From Clostridiales bacterium (GTDB lineage Bacteria > Bacillota > Clostridia > WRLR01): a stretch of 26,045 nucleotides of DNA. A program made the position numbers and the translations under genes. The stretch covers positions 1 through 26,045 of the forward strand of contig JAITSR010000279.1 in NCBI GenBank assembly GCA_031287655.1, given 5' to 3'. Below, piece after piece: positions 14,612 to 22,319 of this stretch. Each line of letters starts with the position of its first letter. Position 1 is the stretch's first letter. Below the pieces are notes generated by a model. It was given only the letters and a program-made list of their open reading frames with translations, had not been told where the DNA came from and made no database searches.

Positions 14612-14631
14612 GCTTATCCGGCTTGATAAGC
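14612..14631. promoter_or_regulatory. Inverted repeat in the methyltransferase leader, possible operator
   Basis: GCTTATC (14612-14618) and GATAAGC (14625-14631) form a perfect 7-bp inverted repeat with a 6-base centre, about 60 bases downstream of the predicted transcription start and 40 bases before the gene. A related CTTATC lies at 14591-14596. Operator function is inferred only from position and symmetry. Confidence 0.4.
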
Positions 14632-14690
14632 GCAAGGACGAACGCTTTATTCGTAAATGATACTAAATATATATGATTTATATGTTTGAT

Positions 14691-14719
14691 ATATTATCAC
14701 TGCATTCAGGCTTTGTCAA
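14691..14719 (-). promoter_or_regulatory. Sigma-A-type promoter upstream of the methyltransferase gene
   Basis: On the minus strand a perfect TTGACA (14714-14719), a 17-base spacer and TAATAT (14691-14696), in an AT-rich segment. Transcription would begin near 14684, giving a leader of about 115 bases that contains the inverted repeat at 14612-14631. Confidence 0.75.
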
Positions 14720-14773
14720 CAGTCTATGCGAAGTTTTTTTGCGGCGTATTTTTGTGAAGAATTAAAGATTGAA

Positions 14774-14811
14774 GGGCGGTTCCGCGCGGACTGTGATCCG
14801 GCGAACCGCCC
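14774..14811. repeat. GC-rich stem-loop between divergent promoters
   Basis: GGGCGGTTC (14774-14782) pairs with GAACCGCCC (14803-14811); inside the 20-nt loop CGGA (14787-14790) can also pair with TCCG (14797-14800). No T-run follows on either strand. It lies midway between the minus-strand promoter at 14691-14719 and the plus-strand promoter at 14869-14897, so a shared regulatory site or a boundary element is possible. Confidence 0.55.
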
Positions 14812-14868
14812 GCGCGATATTGTAACAATGATTTAATCAAACTGTAAATTCCAAAGGCGTTTAAAGTG

Positions 14869-14897
14869 TTTACACCTTGAAAAGTTTGCAATATAGT
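14869..14897 (+). promoter_or_regulatory. Predicted promoter for the SRAP gene
   Basis: TTTACA (14869-14874), a 17-base spacer and TATAGT (14892-14897), about 90 bases before the SRAP ATG. AAGGAG at 14917-14922 follows and precedes a short leader frame. Confidence 0.6.
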
Positions 14898-14928
14898 GAA
14901 GAAGAAGCAAATACTAAGGAGCTTTAGC

Positions 14929-15075
14929 ATGAAACGATCCATTTCATCGTTGCTTTTGATGGAGCGGAGTGACTACATGGAGCGGCAATGTGCGGACGAT
15001 ATTTATTTGATCCGGATTGGGACGAGCCGGACGACGATATGGAGGAAGACGGAGGTGCGGGCGGCGCCGGTGTGA
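14929..15075 (+). CDS. Possible 48-residue leader frame overlapping SRAP start
   Basis: ATG at 14929 has AGGAG seven bases upstream, a better site than that of the SRAP gene. The frame (MKRSISSLLLMERSDYMERQ and so on) runs into the SRAP gene in a different frame and stops at 15075. The peptide has no family resemblance and its distal part is only the shifted reading of SRAP codons. It could be a leader that affects SRAP translation, or chance. Confidence 0.25.
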   Translation: MKRSISSLLLMERSDYMERQCADDIYLIRIGTSRTTIWRKTEVRAAPV

Positions 15076-15902
15076 TCATTCGCGAAATCGTGAGAAAGTA
15101 TGCGAACGATCCGGCGTTTGCGGGGGCTGTACGAAAGCCCGCCGGAGACCCGGCGGTCGCGCTCGCGGGCGAGATTTTTCCGGGGACCGCAGTGTCCGCG
15201 CTGGTCGGCGATTTCTCCTGTCGGAACGCGGAGTTGATCTACTGGGGCTTCCCTTTTCCGGGTAAACCGTTTGCGCGGCAGATTATCAACGCGCGCAGCG
15301 AGACGTTATTAGAAAAACAAATGTTCGCGCGGCTCACGCGCAACAGCCGCTGCCTTGTTCCGGCAAACGCGTTTTATGAATGGAGCGCGGCGGAAGCAGA
15401 CAGGGGCGGAGACGTCAGCGGTCTGACCGGCAAAGTCGGAACCGTCAGAGGTCTGACCGGCAAGCGCGGGGTCGGCGGCGCGAAACGCAAAACAAAGTAG
15501 CAAATTCGCCCGCTCGCCGCCGCCGCGGGAGTCGGCGGCAATGTCGTCGTCGGCGGCAGCGTCGATACAAGCGCTGTCAGCGGCGCCGTCGCCGCGGGAT
15601 CGCGCAAAAGCGCCCGCGCGGTGTTCTACATGGCGGGGCTTTATGACAGTTTTGCTCCCGTAAACGCGGCGATGCTTGCGTGCGCGCGGCTCCAGAAGTC
15701 GGGAGCGGACGTTCGGACAAAGTGCCTCACGATTCTGACGACCGCTGCGACCCGGCAGATGAGCGCGGTTCACGACCGGATGCCGGTGATGCTTACGCCC
15801 GAGGCCGCGAGGCTCTGGCTCTCCGGCGTTTCGGTCGACGAGCTGTACCGGTCGGGTTTTTTCGCGGCCCCGCAGGACGGGCTGGAAATCGTCGCCGTGT
15901 AA
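14988..15902 (+). pseudogene. SRAP (YedK/HMCES-like) gene split by an in-frame TAG
   Basis: SRAP proteins cross-link to abasic sites in single-stranded DNA through Cys2. The N-terminal part (MCGRY, then IINARSETL, LVPANAFYEW) holds the catalytic Cys2, Asn and Glu. A TAG at 15498-15500 interrupts it after KRKTK. The same frame then continues (QIRPLAAAAG, then VFYMAGLYDSF, then VHDRMPVML with the catalytic His region) to a TAA at 15900-15902. One base change from a Tyr codon would explain the break. Both segments carry low-complexity insertions, including two 30-base repeats at 15414-15473 coding VSGLTGKVGT/VRGLTGKRGV. The whole is about 303 codons against roughly 220 for the family. GGAG lies five bases before the ATG. 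A start at 15621 could express the second half separately. Confidence 0.8.
15414..15473 (+). repeat. Two in-frame 30-nt tandem repeats inside SRAP
   Basis: Units at 15414-15443 and 15444-15473 share GTCAG(C/A)GGTCTGACCGGCAA and encode two related decapeptides (VSGLTGKVGT and VRGLTGKRGV). They lie just after the FYEW motif, in a surface loop position of the SRAP fold, and just before the amber codon. Confidence 0.85.
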
Positions 15903-15970
15903 TGAGAGGCCGTGTAATGAGAGGACCGTGTGCCGTGTAATGAGAGAGCCGTAGAATGAGAGGCCAATGA
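15894..15970 (+). repeat. Degenerate 15-nt tandem repeats that include the SRAP stop codon
   Basis: GCCGTGTAATGAGAG occurs perfectly at 15894-15908, 15909-15923 and 15932-15946, and with two changes at 15948-15962, with a partial unit at 15963-15970. The first copy contains the last two SRAP codons and the TAA stop, so the 3' end of the gene has been repeatedly duplicated downstream. The rest of the 200-base gap to spoVG holds no gene I can see. Confidence 0.9.
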
Positions 15971-16103
15971 AAAAGGGAACAGGGCGATACTGCGGAGCGG
16001 CGGCGACGCCGCCCGTATGAACGCGGCGCGGACGCGCGGCGATAAAGTACAGTCACAATTGATATGCAGTTCATAAAAATGTTGGAAGGCGGAGCGTGCG
16101 ACT

Positions 16104-16394
16104 ATGGAAATCACGGATGTTCGGATCAGGAGAATTGATGTCGAGGGCAAGATGAAGGCGGTTGCGTCGGTCACGTTCGACAATGAGTTTGTGGTACACG
16201 ATATTAAGATCATCGAAAGCCACAACGGATTATTTATCGCAATGCCGAGCCGAAAGACGCCGGACGGGGAATTTAAGGACATAGCTCATCCGATCAACGC
16301 CGACGTCCGGGAGCGCATACAGACGGCGATCCTCGACAAATACGAGAGCAGTTTACAGGAGCGCCGTCCGCTGATGGAAATCGGGGCCTTATAA
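16104..16394 (+). CDS. spoVG: SpoVG, RNA-binding regulator
   Basis: A 96-residue SpoVG protein, full length. It begins MEITDVRIRRIDVEGKMKAVASVTFDNEFVVHDIKII and has the very conserved FIAMPSRKTPDGEFKDIAHPI segment (about 44-64). SpoVG binds RNA and affects cell division, sporulation and virulence in Firmicutes. The ATG at 16104 has GGAG nine bases upstream. Next to glmU and prs it reproduces the Bacillus-type gene order, which supports a Bacillota origin and a vertically inherited block. In Bacillus it is sigma-H controlled; I see no clear sigma-H promoter here. Confidence 0.97.
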   Translation: MEITDVRIRRIDVEGKMKAVASVTFDNEFVVHDIKIIESHNGLFIAMPSRKTPDGEFKDIAHPINADVRERIQTAILDKYESSLQERRPLMEIGAL

Positions 16395-16538
16395 ACCTTG
16401 CTTAAATACGGCACAGCCACAGCCCTGCGAGCGACAGATTTGGCTTGCAAAGTCTTTTCACTCATGAGAAAATGGTAGCGGAGATCCCGTGCGACCTCGA
16501 AATGAAAGACTGCCGGGACGAAGCGGAGGGTGAGTGGT

Positions 16539-17948
16539 GTGAGCGATGCTGTGCGGGATGGAACAATTGCGGTGATTCTTGCCGCGGGTCAGGGCAAGCG
16601 AATGAAGTCCGATTTGCCCAAGGTGATGCACAAAGTCGGCGGGATGCCGATGATCGGGATGGTCTATGACGCGGTGAAGCGAAGCGGTATCCGGCGCTGC
16701 GTCGTCGTCGTCGGCTATCGCGAGGAGGTCGTCCGCGCGTACCTTGGGGATCAGGTCGAATATGTGGTTCAAACGGAGCGGCTGGGGACGGGCCACGCGG
16801 TGCTGACGGCGCTCAGGGCGCTCGGCGACATCTCGGGTCAGACGCGAGTACTGGTGGTGCATGGGGACATGCCGCTGATCCGCCCCGAGACGATTTCACG
16901 GATTTGCGAGCAGAGCGGCGCGAACGCCGAACGCGCGTCGCTTATGTATGCCGACTTGCCGAACCCCTTTGGCTTCGGCAGGATTGTGCGCGACAGCGAA
17001 GGCCGTTTTATCGGGATTGTGGAGCAGAAGGACGCAAGCGAAGACGAGGAGCGGATTACGGAGGTCAATGTCGGGATTTACTGCTTTGACGCCGTTTTGC
17101 TGCGCTCAGCGCTTGGTATGCTACGCAGCGATAACCGGCAGGGAGAGTTTTACCTGACCGATGTTTTCGCCTCGTTCGTCGGTTCGGGTCGGCATGTGGG
17201 CGTGTATCCGATGCAAAACAACCGGGAGTGTCTTGGCGTGAACGACCGCGCCGAGCTCGCGGCGCTGAACCGGACGCTCTGGGACGAAAAATGCGGCGCG
17301 CTGATGAGGGACTCCGGCGTGACGATCATTGATCCGCAGAATACCTATATCGACCAAAACGTCAAGGTGGGGCGGGACACTGTGATCTATCCCGGATGCG
17401 TGCTCGAAGGCGGGACGGAGATCGGCGAAGGCGCGCTGATCGGACCCTATACGCGGAGTGCGGACAGCGTTGTCGGCGCGGGCGCGAAAATTGAAAATTC
17501 GGTCGTCACTCAGGCGGCCGTCGGGGAGGGGGCCAACGTCGGCCCCTTTGCCTATTTGCGCCCGGGTACGGTGCTGCGCGCGAACGTCAAGGTCGGGGAT
17601 TTTGTTGAAATCAAGAACGCGACGGTCGGGGAGGGGACAAAGATACCGCATCTCTCATACGTCGGCGACGCGGACGTCGGGGACAATACGAACATCGGCT
17701 GCGGCGCGATCACATGCAACTATGACGGCAGAGAAAAGCACCGCACGACGATCGGCAGCAATGTATTCATCGGCTCGAACTCCAATTTGGTCGCGCCCGT
17801 CACGGTGATGGACGGCGCTTATATCGCGTCGGGTTCGACGATCACCGAGGACGTGCCGGGGGATGCGCTCGCGATTGCGCGGGAGCGGCAGGTCGTCAAG
17901 GATCATTGGGTGTCGAAAAAGGGGCTGACGCGCGCGCCCAAGACATAG
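16539..17948 (+). CDS. glmU: GlmU, UDP-N-acetylglucosamine pyrophosphorylase / glucosamine-1-phosphate acetyltransferase
   Basis: A bifunctional enzyme of about 469 residues that acetylates glucosamine-1-phosphate and couples it to UTP, giving UDP-GlcNAc for peptidoglycan. The N-terminal nucleotidyltransferase has VILAAGQGKRMKSDLPKV and VVHGDMPL. The C-terminal left-handed beta-helix has repeated hexapeptides and the acetyltransferase motif CNYDGREKHRTTIG, ending in IARERQVVKDHW. I place the start at GTG 16539 because GGAGG lies nine bases upstream; GTG at 16530 is too close to that site. It precedes prs by 26 bases, and both feed cell-envelope and nucleotide precursor synthesis. The stop is TAG. 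Confidence 0.97.
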   Translation: MSDAVRDGTIAVILAAGQGKRMKSDLPKVMHKVGGMPMIGMVYDAVKRSGIRRCVVVVGYREEVVRAYLGDQVEYVVQTERLGTGHAVLTALRALGDISGQTRVLVVHGDMPLIRPETISRICEQSGANAERASLMYADLPNPFGFGRIVRDSEGRFIGIVEQKDASEDEERITEVNVGIYCFDAVLLRSALGMLRSDNRQGEFYLTDVFASFVGSGRHVGVYPMQNNRECLGVNDRAELAALNRTLWDEKCGALMRDSGVTIIDPQNTYIDQNVKVGRDTVIYPGCVLEGGTEIGEGALIGPYTRSADSVVGAGAKIENSVVTQAAVGEGANVGPFAYLRPGTVLRANVKVGDFVEIKNATVGEGTKIPHLSYVGDADVGDNTNIGCGAITCNYDGREKHRTTIGSNVFIGSNSNLVAPVTVMDGAYIASGSTITEDVPGDALAIARERQVVKDHWVSKKGLTRAPKT

Positions 17949-17974
17949 AGAAAGGAATAAGGAAAGGGTCTGCG

Positions 17975-18964
17975 ATGAACATACATGGGAAGGGCATCAA
18001 AATATTTTCCGGCAGCGCGAACAGGGATATGGCGCAGGAGATCGCCCGTAAGATCGGCGTGCCGCTCGGCGCGCTGAGCGCCGGGCGTTTCAGCGACGGC
18101 GAGGTGAGCGTGAACATCGGCGAGGTCGTGCGCGGCTCCGACGTCTACATCGTGCAGTCGACCTGTATGCCTGTCAATGAGAACCTCGTTGAGCTGCTCG
18201 TGATTATGGACGCGATGCGGCGCGCGTCCGCGGGGCGGATAACGGCCGTGATCCCGTATTTTGGTTACGCGCGGCAGGATCGGAAGGCAAAGGCGCGCGA
18301 CCCGATCTCGGCGAAGCTCGTCGCGAACCTGCTGACGGTCGCGGGTGCGGACCGGGTGCTGACAATGGATTTGCACACGCCGCAGATTCAGGGCTTTTTT
18401 GACATTCCGGTCGACCATTTGCTCGGCGCGGGCGCGCTCGCGGAGTATTTTGCGAAGCTGACCAGGGACCCCGCCCGGACGGTCGCGGTTTCGCCGGACG
18501 CGGGCAGCGCGAACCGGACGCGGTATTTTGCGGAATATCTGGACGTTTCGATCGCGATCGGGGACAAGCGCCGCGCAAAGCAGAACGAGTGCGAGATCAT
18601 CGGTATCATCGGCGATGTGAAGGATAAGACGTGTATCATTTTTGACGATGTGATCGACACCGGCGGGACGATCGTCAAAACAGCGGAAGTCCTGATGGAG
18701 CTCGGCGCGGCGGAGGTCTACGCCGCGTGTACGCACGGCGTTTTTTCCGGCGACGCAGTATCAAAGCTGCAAAACTCCTGTTTAAAGGAGGTCGTGCTGC
18801 TCAATACGATCCCGCTGCCGGAGGAAAAGAGAGCGGCCAAGATCCGGCAGCTCTCGATCTCCCATCTGTTTGCCGAGGCGATCGAGCGAATCTATGGGGA
18901 CAAATCGATCAGCACGCTCTTTGACGTGCGGCATATTCGCGATATTGAAAATTATGTTCTTTAA
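17975..18964 (+). CDS. prs: Ribose-phosphate pyrophosphokinase (PRPP synthetase)
   Basis: A 329-residue enzyme making PRPP from ribose-5-phosphate and ATP for purine, pyrimidine, NAD, His and Trp synthesis. Signatures are IKIFSGSANRDMAQEIA near the N-terminus, GRFSDGEVSVNI, the flexible-loop/ATP region YFGYARQDRKAKAR, TMDLHTPQIQGFFDIPVDHL, and the PRPP loop IIFDDVIDTGGTI. The ATG at 17975 has AGGG six bases upstream; the open frame further upstream shadows glmU. Its last 11 bases overlap the pth start. Confidence 0.97.
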   Translation: MNIHGKGIKIFSGSANRDMAQEIARKIGVPLGALSAGRFSDGEVSVNIGEVVRGSDVYIVQSTCMPVNENLVELLVIMDAMRRASAGRITAVIPYFGYARQDRKAKARDPISAKLVANLLTVAGADRVLTMDLHTPQIQGFFDIPVDHLLGAGALAEYFAKLTRDPARTVAVSPDAGSANRTRYFAEYLDVSIAIGDKRRAKQNECEIIGIIGDVKDKTCIIFDDVIDTGGTIVKTAEVLMELGAAEVYAACTHGVFSGDAVSKLQNSCLKEVVLLNTIPLPEEKRAAKIRQLSISHLFAEAIERIYGDKSISTLFDVRHIRDIENYVL

Positions 18965-19646
18965 AAGGTTCAGGAAGCCGGGAGCGCCTGCCGCCGGAGC
19001 GAATGGAGCCGGCGGGGCGAACAGTGCGAATGGCGCGGACGGTCCGGTTTATCTGATCGTCGGGCTCGGCAATCCCGGCAGGGACTATGATGCGACGCGG
19101 CACAACGTCGGTTTTCGCGCGGTCGACGAGATCGCGGAGCGGACGCGGATCGGCGTGCAGAAGCGCAGATTCCGCGCGCTCGTCGGGGAAGGCCGCCATG
19201 AGGGGCATAAGCTCGTGCTGCTAAAGCCGCAGACCTATATGAACCTCTCCGGCGAAGCGGTCCGCGAAGCCGTCCGATACTATAAGCCGGACCTTTCTCA
19301 TCTGGTCCTGATTTATGACGATGTGGACATTCCGCTCGGCAGCATCCGCATCCGGCCCTTTGGCAGCCCGGGTACGCACAACGGGATGCGCTCGGTCACG
19401 GACAGCCTCGACGACGGGCAGTTTCCGAGAGTGCGGATCGGGATCGGAAAGCCGCCGCCTTTTGTGGATTTGCGGGATTTTGTGCTGACGCGGTTTTCCG
19501 CCGCGGAAAAAGAGCCGGTCGACGGGGCCGTGCGGGACGCGGCCGGGGCGGCGCTGGACATCGTCGCGCTCGGCGTCGAGCGGGCGATGAACCTGCATAA
19601 CCCGAAAAAACCGCCGCGAAGGAGCGAAAATGAAAACCCCGAATAA
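18954..19646 (+). CDS. pth: Peptidyl-tRNA hydrolase with low-complexity N-terminal extension
   Basis: Pth releases peptides from peptidyl-tRNA that has dropped off ribosomes. The family core starts at about residue 36 with YLIVGLGNPGRDYDATRHNVGF (catalytic His in the RHNVG motif) and continues KPQTYMNLSGEAV, YDDVDIPLGSIRIRPFGSPGTHNGMRSV, and RVRIGIGKPP. Before it lies an odd 35-residue extension: a short basic start (MFFKRFRKPG) and an Ala/Gly/Asn-rich stretch (APAAGANGAGGANSANGADG). The ATG at 18954 overlaps prs by 11 bases with no clear ribosome site, so coupled translation is likely. At 230 residues it is longer than the usual ~190. Confidence 0.95.
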   Translation: MFFKRFRKPGAPAAGANGAGGANSANGADGPVYLIVGLGNPGRDYDATRHNVGFRAVDEIAERTRIGVQKRRFRALVGEGRHEGHKLVLLKPQTYMNLSGEAVREAVRYYKPDLSHLVLIYDDVDIPLGSIRIRPFGSPGTHNGMRSVTDSLDDGQFPRVRIGIGKPPPFVDLRDFVLTRFSAAEKEPVDGAVRDAAGAALDIVALGVERAMNLHNPKKPPRRSENENPE

Positions 19647-21207
19647 AATCACATATGACCTCTTTGCGGAGGGGAAGGCCGGGCGGCGGGCCGGACAGGG
19701 CGAGCGGAAAACCGGCCGGAAAGGCGGGCGCGCGGCTGTTGGGAGCGTTCACATGCTCGGCGTGAACGGGATCAGTATGAGCGGGCTTGCCGAGATTTTG
19801 CTCGACCTCGGCTACCGCGTGTCCGGTTCGGACCTGACGGCCTCTAACCGGACGGAGCGTCTGGCTTCGCTCGGCGCGGCGATTTCCCTCGGCAACGCGG
19901 CGGAGCACATCGACCCCGCCGCCCCGCCGGACATGTTGGTCTACACGGCGGCGATCAGCCCGGACAACCCGGAGCTCCTGCGGGCGGCGGAGCTGGGTGT
20001 GCCGCGCATGGAGCGCGCGGAGCTTTTGGGGCGGATCATGGCCGCGCACGAAAGGTCGATCGCGGTCGCGGGGACGCATGGCAAAACGACGACGACTGCC
20101 ATGCTCGCGGAGATTTTTATCGCGGAGGGTCGCGATCCGACGGTCCATATCGGCGCGGAGTATGAGCCGATCGGCGGGACGACGCGGATCGGCGGGCGCG
20201 GTCTCTTTCTTGCGGAAGCCTGCGAATATGTCGACAGTTTTTTAAAATTCTATCCGTCGATCGCGCTGATCACGAATGTGGATTTTGACCATTCGGACTA
20301 TTTTCGGGACATCGCCCATGTGCGCGCGTCATTTTTGGCGTTTGCGGCGCAGGCGGGGCAGGCGGTCGTCGCGAACGCGGACGACGAAAACGTCATGCGG
20401 ATTTACCGCGAACGCGAACAGACCCTTGAGACGCAAGCGCATTTGCGAAAGAAAGCCTGTCCGCGGTCGCAAACCTGTTCACGAGCGCGGACCTGTCCGA
20501 GAGCGCGGGCAAACTTGCGTTGGGTGTTCTTTGGTCTCAACTCCGAACAGGCCGCCTTTCGGGCGCGGGCCATACGCTTTGACGAGGTATACAACGCGTC
20601 GTTTGAGCTCGCGATGCCCGACGATGAAGCCGTGTCCGTTCAATTGGACGTCCCCGGAACGCACAATGTCTACAATGCGCTTGCGGCGGCGGCGGCGGCG
20701 CGGGTCGCGGGCTGCTCCGCGGTGGCGATCCAAAAGGGTCTCTCCGCGTTTTGCGGCGCGAAAAAGCGGTTTGAATATAAAGGTACGGCGGGCGGGGTCA
20801 CGGTGGTCGACGATTACGCCCACCACCCTTCGGAAATCCGTCCCGCGCTGCTTGCCGCAAAAAAGGTCGCGCGCGACGGCAAGGTCGTCTGTGTGTTCCA
20901 GCCGCACACATATTCGCGGACTAAGGCGTTCCTCTCAGATTTTGCCGAAGCCTTCCGGGATGCGGACCTCGTGGTTTTGGCGGACATCTTCGCGGCGCGG
21001 GAGCCGGACCCCGGCGACATCAGCTCCGCGATTCTGGCCGAGCGGATCAACGGGGCGGGCGGGAGCGCCGTCCATATCGGCGCGGGCTTTGAGGAGATCG
21101 CGGCCTATGTGCGCGAGATCGCAAGGCCGGGCGACCTCGTCCTCACGATGGGCGCGGGGCTCGCGGTCCGCGTCGCGGATATTCTGCTCGCCGGATCGCT
21201 TGCGTGA
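19630..21207 (+). CDS. murC: MurC, UDP-N-acetylmuramate:L-alanine ligase with insertions
   Basis: MurC adds L-Ala to UDP-MurNAc in cytoplasmic peptidoglycan synthesis. Visible are the nucleotide-binding N-domain (HMLGVNGISMSGLAEILLDLGYRVSGSD), the ATP loop GTHGKTTTT (148-156), EACEYVDSFLKFYPSIALITNVDFDHSDYF, the DDYAHHPSEI motif and FQPHTYSRTK. At 525 residues it is about 65 longer than usual. Extra parts are a basic Gly/Arg-rich N-terminal segment (about 14-36) and an insertion at about 262-297 that includes three six-residue units CPRSQT-CSRART-CPRARA. The ATG at 19630 overlaps pth by 17 bases and has AAGGAG shortly upstream. No frame break is seen, so it is probably functional. Confidence 0.96.
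   Translation: MKTPNKITYDLFAEGKAGRRAGQGERKTGRKGGRAAVGSVHMLGVNGISMSGLAEILLDLGYRVSGSDLTASNRTERLASLGAAISLGNAAEHIDPAAPPDMLVYTAAISPDNPELLRAAELGVPRMERAELLGRIMAAHERSIAVAGTHGKTTTTAMLAEIFIAEGRDPTVHIGAEYEPIGGTTRIGGRGLFLAEACEYVDSFLKFYPSIALITNVDFDHSDYFRDIAHVRASFLAFAAQAGQAVVANADDENVMRIYREREQTLETQAHLRKKACPRSQTCSRARTCPRARANLRWVFFGLNSEQAAFRARAIRFDEVYNASFELAMPDDEAVSVQLDVPGTHNVYNALAAAAAARVAGCSAVAIQKGLSAFCGAKKRFEYKGTAGGVTVVDDYAHHPSEIRPALLAAKKVARDGKVVCVFQPHTYSRTKAFLSDFAEAFRDADLVVLADIFAAREPDPGDISSAILAERINGAGGSAVHIGAGFEEIAAYVREIARPGDLVLTMGAGLAVRVADILLAGSLA
20456..20509 (+). repeat. Three in-frame 18-nt tandem repeats inside murC
   Basis: Units at 20456-20473, 20474-20491 and 20492-20509 each begin CCTGT and share a G/C-rich remainder. 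They encode CPRSQT-CSRART-CPRARA-like hexapeptides in the insertion of MurC. Length is a multiple of three, so the frame is kept. Confidence 0.8.
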
Positions 21208-21245
21208 GCACATCATGGAGATTGAAAAGCAATAGGGGTGATCAT

Positions 21246-22319
21246 GTGATTTCAGAATACACTTTTTCGGACACAGTGGAACCGTTATTCCTTTGCGGAG
21301 ATTCCTACGACATATTAAAGTCTTTTCCTGACAACTCAATTGATATGGCGATGACAAGTCCTCCTTATTGGGGAAAGCGGGAATACGAGAATCAAGATGG
21401 CATTGGATTGGAGAAAGACTTTAGGGAGTATATCGACAATCTTTTAAACATATTCGGAGAGCTGCGCAGAGTTCTTAAAACTACGGGGAGTTTTTGGCTC
21501 AATATCGGAGATTCATATTCGTGCAAAAATCTGTTAGGGATTCCGTGGCGAATAGCACTTCGGATGTGCGACGAGCAAGGCTGGATACTCCGAAACAGCG
21601 TTGTATGGAATAAAGTCAAAGGCGGCCCCGATAACTCTTTGGACAAACTTCGCAATATACATGAAGATTTATTTCATTTTGTTAAGTCAAAAAAATATTA
21701 TTATGATACATCTATGGCAAGAAAAGAACCCTTGAAAGCCAAAGTTCAAAACGGCGCCGTTGTTTCGGCGACTGGCGTTACCGGTATTCGATACAAAAGA
21801 CAAATTGAATTGTCAACGATACTTACCAATCTGCAAAAGGAGAATGCTTTTTCAGAATTAAATGGTATTCTTGAGCAGATAAGGTCTGGTGAAATTGCTG
21901 ATTTCCGTATGATAATTAAGGGACAGCAAAGAACGACTCACTCTGATTCAACAAAAGTATCAGGCAGAGCTAAAGAGCTTGAAACAAAGGGATTTTATTT
22001 TATGAAATATCATCCCGACGGAGCGAAAATGGGTGATGTATGGGATATAATCCCTGAAGATACTCAAGGAAGGAAATTACACTTTGCACCTTATCCTGCT
22101 GATTTATGCAGGACACCAATTTTAACGACTTGTCCGCCAAACGGCATTGTGCTAGACCCGTTTTGCGGGACTGGTACAACGATGGCTGTCGCATATGAAA
22201 ATGGACGAAAATCCGTAGGCATTGACATTGCACAGGGATATGTAGATTACGCTGAAGAAAGGGTAGGTGCAAATGAGCAAGGTCAAAGAACTCTTTGGTC
22301 TGTATACCAAGCGAGATGA
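21246..22319 (+). CDS. Beta-class DNA methyltransferase of a restriction-modification pair
   Basis: A 357-residue DNA amino-methyltransferase. The catalytic motif TSPPYWGKREY (from residue 36) precedes the S-adenosylmethionine motif LDPFCGTGTT (about 303-312) and GIDI, with a long variable target-recognition region between them: this IV-TRD-I order defines the beta class. The TSPPY form is common in N4-cytosine enzymes, although some adenine enzymes share it. I place the start at GTG 21246, seven bases after AGGGG. Its 3' end overlaps the endonuclease gene by 47 bases. The region is clearly more AT-rich than murC just upstream, which points to horizontal transfer. Confidence 0.93.
   Translation: MISEYTFSDTVEPLFLCGDSYDILKSFPDNSIDMAMTSPPYWGKREYENQDGIGLEKDFREYIDNLLNIFGELRRVLKTTGSFWLNIGDSYSCKNLLGIPWRIALRMCDEQGWILRNSVVWNKVKGGPDNSLDKLRNIHEDLFHFVKSKKYYYDTSMARKEPLKAKVQNGAVVSATGVTGIRYKRQIELSTILTNLQKENAFSELNGILEQIRSGEIADFRMIIKGQQRTTHSDSTKVSGRAKELETKGFYFMKYHPDGAKMGDVWDIIPEDTQGRKLHFAPYPADLCRTPILTTCPPNGIVLDPFCGTGTTMAVAYENGRKSVGIDIAQGYVDYAEERVGANEQGQRTLWSVYQAR

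Noticed and set aside
14570..14690. Cobalamin riboswitch upstream of the methyltransferase
   Set aside because: The leader is only about 115 bases and I find no recognisable B12-box; a full cobalamin aptamer would not fit.
15498..15500. TAG in SRAP as a pyrrolysine codon
   Set aside because: Attractive next to a methyltransferase gene, but TAG ends glmU and the oppD-like gene normally, no pyl genes or Pyl-dependent methylamine methyltransferase are in the window, and SRAP has no need of pyrrolysine.
16445..16669. 74-codon cysteine-rich plus-strand frame
   Set aside because: Most of it is the start of glmU read in another frame, and there is no independent ribosome site or family pattern.
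21253..21263. Fourth half-copy of the 36-nt element (AGAATACACTT)
   Set aside because: It differs at both ends, has no partner arm, and lies within the methyltransferase coding start; similarity is probably chance.
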